Below, one piece after another: positions 60,497-64,000 of a DNA stretch of 64,000 nt. This DNA comes from Chaetorhynchus papuensis (Eukaryota > Chordata > Aves > Passeriformes > Rhipiduridae). The first letter of the stretch is position 1. Every line of letters starts with the position of its first letter. The notes beneath the pieces are model-generated. The model did not search any database, was not told where the DNA came from, and was given only the letters and a program-made list of their open reading frames with translations. Location: contig VWYX01000903.1 of the NCBI GenBank assembly GCA_013396525.1, positions 140,645 through 204,644 on the forward strand. The letters are read 5' to 3'. The position numbers and the translations under genes are program-made.

Positions 60497-62342
60497 CAGC
60501 AGATAACAATTATTTGAGGAATTTAATGCCATTGAGGAGTGAAACCTGTTGTGGATGACTCCCATCTAGAGATTTTCTAATCCCAAGGAGAAAAAGGTTG
60601 CATGTAAATCCTTATCAAATCAGCTCCAGGTTCTCCAGTGCAGGCAGCCCAGCAGGGATGGCATTAGGGCACAGACCTCTCATGGACAGGGCGAGCAAGG
60701 AAGGGGCTCTGCAGCCTCTCCTGTGTCCACTGCTGGCCCCTGAGGTCGGGTCACTGGGAGCCAGGGCTGGGTACGTGGCCGGGGCTGCCAGGAAACCACC
60801 AAGGACTGCCAGCTATTAATGACAGCTGCTCTTTGTAACACACTGGTGGAGCTCAGGGAGGTGTCAGGGTTGCTGAACTGCTCTTTACTGTACATTTACC
60901 AAGAGGAGGTTTATTTCTGGGATCCTGGGTTTTGCTAATCTTTGGTAAATGTGTTGGCTCAGCATTTACATGCTTTTCTATGTCTGGAAGACAAAAATTG
61001 CACTTCAGTTTTTCAATGGGATTTTTTTGTTCATCTAAATTTTGTTTTATTTTGCGATCTTCTTTTAAACATTTTTTTTTAACTTTCATTGGTAACAAAA
61101 TCTGCACATTTGAAAACCAAGTCAACTATATTAATTTTTTGAATACTGGAAACAGGTAAAGATCCATTCAAACATGGTTAATAAGAGCTTGTTTTCTTAA
61201 GCACAGACAGCAACGTCTTTGGGATTTTCTTTCAAGTTTTTTTTTTTTAATACATTCAGAATTCTTCAAAACGGAAACATTGAAAATCATTAGCAGCACA
61301 GCAATGGTAGTAACTCAGAGAGGTGGTCTTCAAAGGATGTTGAATGTCTGTGTCCCAAACATATTCCAGTGGGTGTCTATTGCCCCCTTCAGACTATTCC
61401 CAGTACTAGAGAAAAATAATTAGCTGGAAATTAATAGCATTCCTTTCCTTTCCACTAAGGGAAAAACCCTAAGAAGAAGGATACAGATAAGTAGATGGTT
61501 GGTGAACTTTTTTGGATATTAGCAAAGGTTTTTCTTGTTATTAGAAATGCAATTATCTTAATTAGTACAGTAAACAATACCTCAAGTTACATCTTCAGCA
61601 GTTAGGTTCAAAAGTCACAACTGAGGAAAAAAAGATCTCAGAGCAATGGCTGCAGGATGGGCTAGAAAACTTGGAAATCAATTCAAGCTTCCAGAGTGCA
61701 TTTGTACAGTTTTGGTTAAGTGATTTCAACTCTGTGATTCATGTCTTCATATGGAAAACAATATGTGCCCTATTTCTCCTCTTACCTTCCTTCTACTTCA
61801 GAAAAAGTTTTTGTAGCATGTTCAAGGCCAGCCTGATAGAAGGCCTTCTTTACTTAATCCCCATATGGGGGATAACACACCTGGACTTCATATGCCTATG
61901 CAAACTGTGTATTTACAGTGCTCCATGTCCATACACATAGATATCTATGTCTATAATCTCTATAATGTCTATAAAGTGCCCTAATCTCAGCTGAAATTTA
62001 GTACTCCCTTCAAAAAGAACAAACCACCACCTTGGTGAAAATGTAGTCTCAGTTAGTATGCTGTGACAGGGACAAGCCTAGCTAGAAAATAAAATCGTAT
62101 CATGAAGTTAATACTTTGTGTCTGGGCTGTAATGTGTTACATGGATTTAGCTTGCCTGAGAAGGCTTTTTAAAACAGATGAAAAAAGAAGATGTAAAAGA
62201 TCATTTTATGCATTGAGTCTTCTTTCTGTAAAGAGAAAAAAAACTATGCTGCTGAAAAGTTATTTTGTATCCACCTTTCCCAAGCACAAACTGCTGAGAT
62301 AACAGCACATATAAATACCAGCCTTTTATAGGGTGATACTGC

Positions 62343-62348
62343 TTTATT
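62343..62348 (-). terminator. RTCA: Probable RTCA poly(A) signal
   Basis: TTTATT on the plus strand gives AATAAA on the minus strand, about 450 bases past the RTCA stop codon. This is the nearest canonical signal I noticed, but RNA data would be needed to show which signal is used. Confidence 0.4.
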
Positions 62349-62799
62349 ATTTAAGCAAATGGCTAAGGAAGAACAGCAATACAGATTTGATGGTGCATTT
62401 CATTCCATGTACCTCATAACATAAAGGCTTCCAGAGAACAAAATGTATATTTTTTTAAAAGGGAAAGAAATACTGAACTGAAATAAATAAAGTTGAGTTT
62501 TCAAAGCTTCTAACTGAAGGTCTTGCATACATACAATATATTCTATTTGCTGTCCTGTTGCTACTCATTTTGCTGCTAATAGTAAAAAAAGAAAGTAAAG
62601 TTTTCATTTTTTACATGACAGATTCTCACCATACCAAGGAAAAGCCTGACATCAACCTTCACTTTAAATCACTCTGATGTGACAGAAGGCTGCTCCTCTT
62701 CAGGCAGATTATACATCCATTGAAGTGTAGTGCAATACATCACTGAGGTATGTTGAGTGTTGCTTTTGGCAACTTGCTGCCTTTTTTTTTTTTTTAACC

Positions 62800-62898
62800 C
62801 TATAAGTTTGGGTTTATCATCCCCATTCCTTGGCACTCAATGATGTAGGCATCATTACTGGGGTCTTCCTCTTCTGACTTCGTCACAGTGAATTTGGC
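62800..62898 (-). CDS. RTCA: RTCA last coding exon
   Basis: The exon has 32 codons plus TAG (62802-62800). The acidic stretch KSEEEDPSND parallels human KSEDEEDAAKD, then AYIIECQGMGM and NPNL. A run of 14 A (minus strand, 62795-62782) follows the stop codon within a few bases. Confidence 0.93.
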   Translation of the reverse strand, partial: AKFTVTKSEEEDPSNDAYIIECQGMGMINPNL

Positions 62899-63360
62899 CT
62901 AACAGAAGATTAGACATGTATCACTAATTAAGTTATCACATACAGCAGTTTAAATATTCAATATCTGATGTCCAATAATCATATTGCCATGTGTTTATGT
63001 ATATTACAGCTTTGACAGATTTAATTCCAAAAAACATTTAAATAAAGGTGGTAAAAGTATCTAAACATTCCAAAAGCTTTTAATTCTAGAGTATGCTTAC
63101 TTTCTACAGGAAAACTCCCATTTAGTATTATAGCAATTGTTTTATCAATGCTTGTCATCCATGATCAAGTTCAGCTCACACTGCCTGATGAACTGTACAT
63201 TGCCAAGTTACAGGAAGACAACTGACAGGTAAAACTTCCTGAAATTTGGACTCACCTTTGTTAGCTGCTCTGCAAAGTGTATAGCTGTTTGAGTATGAAG
63301 TGTAATTGGTCCACTTTTCACTCTAGACACTCCCTTTGCTAGAGCCATAAAAATGATCAG
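62800..63360 (-). CDS. RTCA: RNA 3'-terminal phosphate cyclase, last two exons (partial gene)
   Basis: Exons are 63360-63256 and 62898-62800 on the minus strand, joined in phase 0. Together they give 67 residues starting LIIFMALAKGVSRVKSGP and ending MINPNL, closely matching the C-terminus of human RTCA (LIVFMALANG, HTQTAIHFAEQ, YIIECQG, TNPNL). RTCA is an ATP-dependent enzyme that converts RNA 3'-phosphates to 2',3'-cyclic phosphates, mainly in the nucleus. The N-terminal ~300 residues, including the catalytic core and the exon ending in the conserved YLQDQ, lie outside the window to the right. Splice sites are good (acceptor CCCTTTCAG, donor GTGAGT; acceptor TTCTGTTAG). The gene points towards VCAM1. 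Confidence 0.93.
63256..63360 (-). CDS. RTCA: RTCA penultimate exon
   Basis: The exon has 105 nt, 35 codons, phase 0 at both ends. It contains the conserved block LHTQTAIHFAEQ. The previous conserved exon of the gene is not seen before the window edge. Confidence 0.93.
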
Positions 63361-63815
63361 CTGAAAGGGAGGGAAAGGTAATTGTTAAGTCATTCTTCAG
63401 ATTCTAGGAATTTACTGATTAAAAACAACCCAACCAAAACATGCAAAATGTCTGTAGATATAAAAATCTGGTTTTCCAAGTTTCATGTAAGTTCATGAAA
63501 CTGAGTGTGAAGAGTGATCCAAGCTCCAGAAGTTTGGAGATTACTACTGTAATGCCTGTTACAGAAGGGCTACTTTTCCACAGTGGAGATTGCCCCTGAA
63601 TTTCTGTTACTGAATTCTTGTTACTGAATTCCAGTTACTACATTTAACTTTGCTCTCCCCCACTGTATTGCCCCAAAATTCCCCAAAGTCACGTCAGACT
63701 CCAGATTAGTAGATTACCTATATGGAGAGAAACTTGGGAAGAGGCACTTTAATTCTAACACTTCCTGATCACATATTCACCAGACAGACACCTGGAAACC
63801 TCTGATTTGACTTAC

Positions 63816-63920
63816 AAACATCACCATGACAAGAGTACTGTAAGGTGTGATATAACTCAGTGCAGTTCCCATACACAGCGACTCTGGCTGTGGCTTGTTC
63901 CCACCCGTTGTACTGGAATG
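63816..63920 (-). other. Exon-like 105-nt segment inside RTCA, unassigned
   Basis: A pyrimidine-rich acceptor (CTTTTTTCAAAG) and a strong donor (TTT then GTAAGT) bound exactly 35 open codons in phase 0, compatible with the neighbouring RTCA exon. The peptide (HSSTTGGNKPQPESLC...) does not match the human RTCA sequence expected between YLQDQ and LIVFMALA. It could be a lineage-specific cassette exon, or chance. Confidence 0.25.
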
Positions 63921-64000
63921 CTTTGAAAAAAGTAGGATGAGTCTAACACCTAAATACTTTTTATACTACACAATTCTCATGTGTGCCCAGATTTTTACAG

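Larger units (their letters stand above)
43151..62299. other. Intergenic DNA between VCAM1 and RTCA
   Basis: I found no gene across these 19 kb. Frames such as 54387-54920 (minus, 177 codons, Phe/Leu-rich over a purine tract), 43470-43802 and 52066-52395 have low-complexity or random composition. Recognisable contents are CR1-type remnants near 51 kb and 59 kb, a 17-bp tandem duplication at 43844-43877, a (TTG)n at 56590-56610 and a TG-rich tract at 60462-60496. GPR88 and CDC14A, which lie next to VCAM1 and RTCA in human, are not here. Confidence 0.6.

Overview
The window is vertebrate nuclear DNA, almost certainly from a bird. It has CR1 LINE fragments with the avian-type 3' tail, a spliced VCAM1 gene with phase-1 introns, the last two exons of RTCA, and long intergenic stretches with few repeats. 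There are no bacterial-style operons. Nearly all long open frames are chance or antisense frames. I do not see a new multi-gene biological system.

Layout. 1-375 is a GC-rich CpG island, probably the 5' end of a gene lying mostly outside the window. 376-20873 has no gene I recognise. The whole left contig (1-20873) carries a striking grid of seven-T blocks spaced by exact multiples of 50 bp. About 110 blocks sit at positions 18-24 of a 50-bp frame, and the frame moves by 3 bp at a 53-bp direct duplication near 10.75 kb. Internal repeat copies show that these blocks overwrite real sequence without changing its length, so I read them as an assembly or file artefact. They stop at the 55-N gap (20874-20928). 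20929-33552 is intergenic with microsatellites. 33553-34378 is a CR1 LINE on the minus strand.

The core of the window is VCAM1 (35254-42362, plus strand), a cell-surface adhesion receptor of activated endothelium. Its promoter is intact, with a CTCF-like motif, CCAAT and GC boxes, two tandem NF-kB sites, TATAAA and an IRF-like element. Seven coding exons join in phase to give 541 residues: signal peptide, five Ig domains, one transmembrane helix and a 19-residue tail. The last intron holds two decayed Ig exons. One has a stop at the Trp position and a lost Cys; the other has a destroyed acceptor and a frameshift. The gene therefore appears to have gone from seven Ig domains to five while keeping its reading frame.

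43150-62300 is intergenic with CR1 remnants. At the right edge, the two terminal exons of RTCA (RNA 3'-terminal phosphate cyclase) lie on the minus strand (62800-63360), tail-to-tail with VCAM1. This differs from the human arrangement as I recall it.
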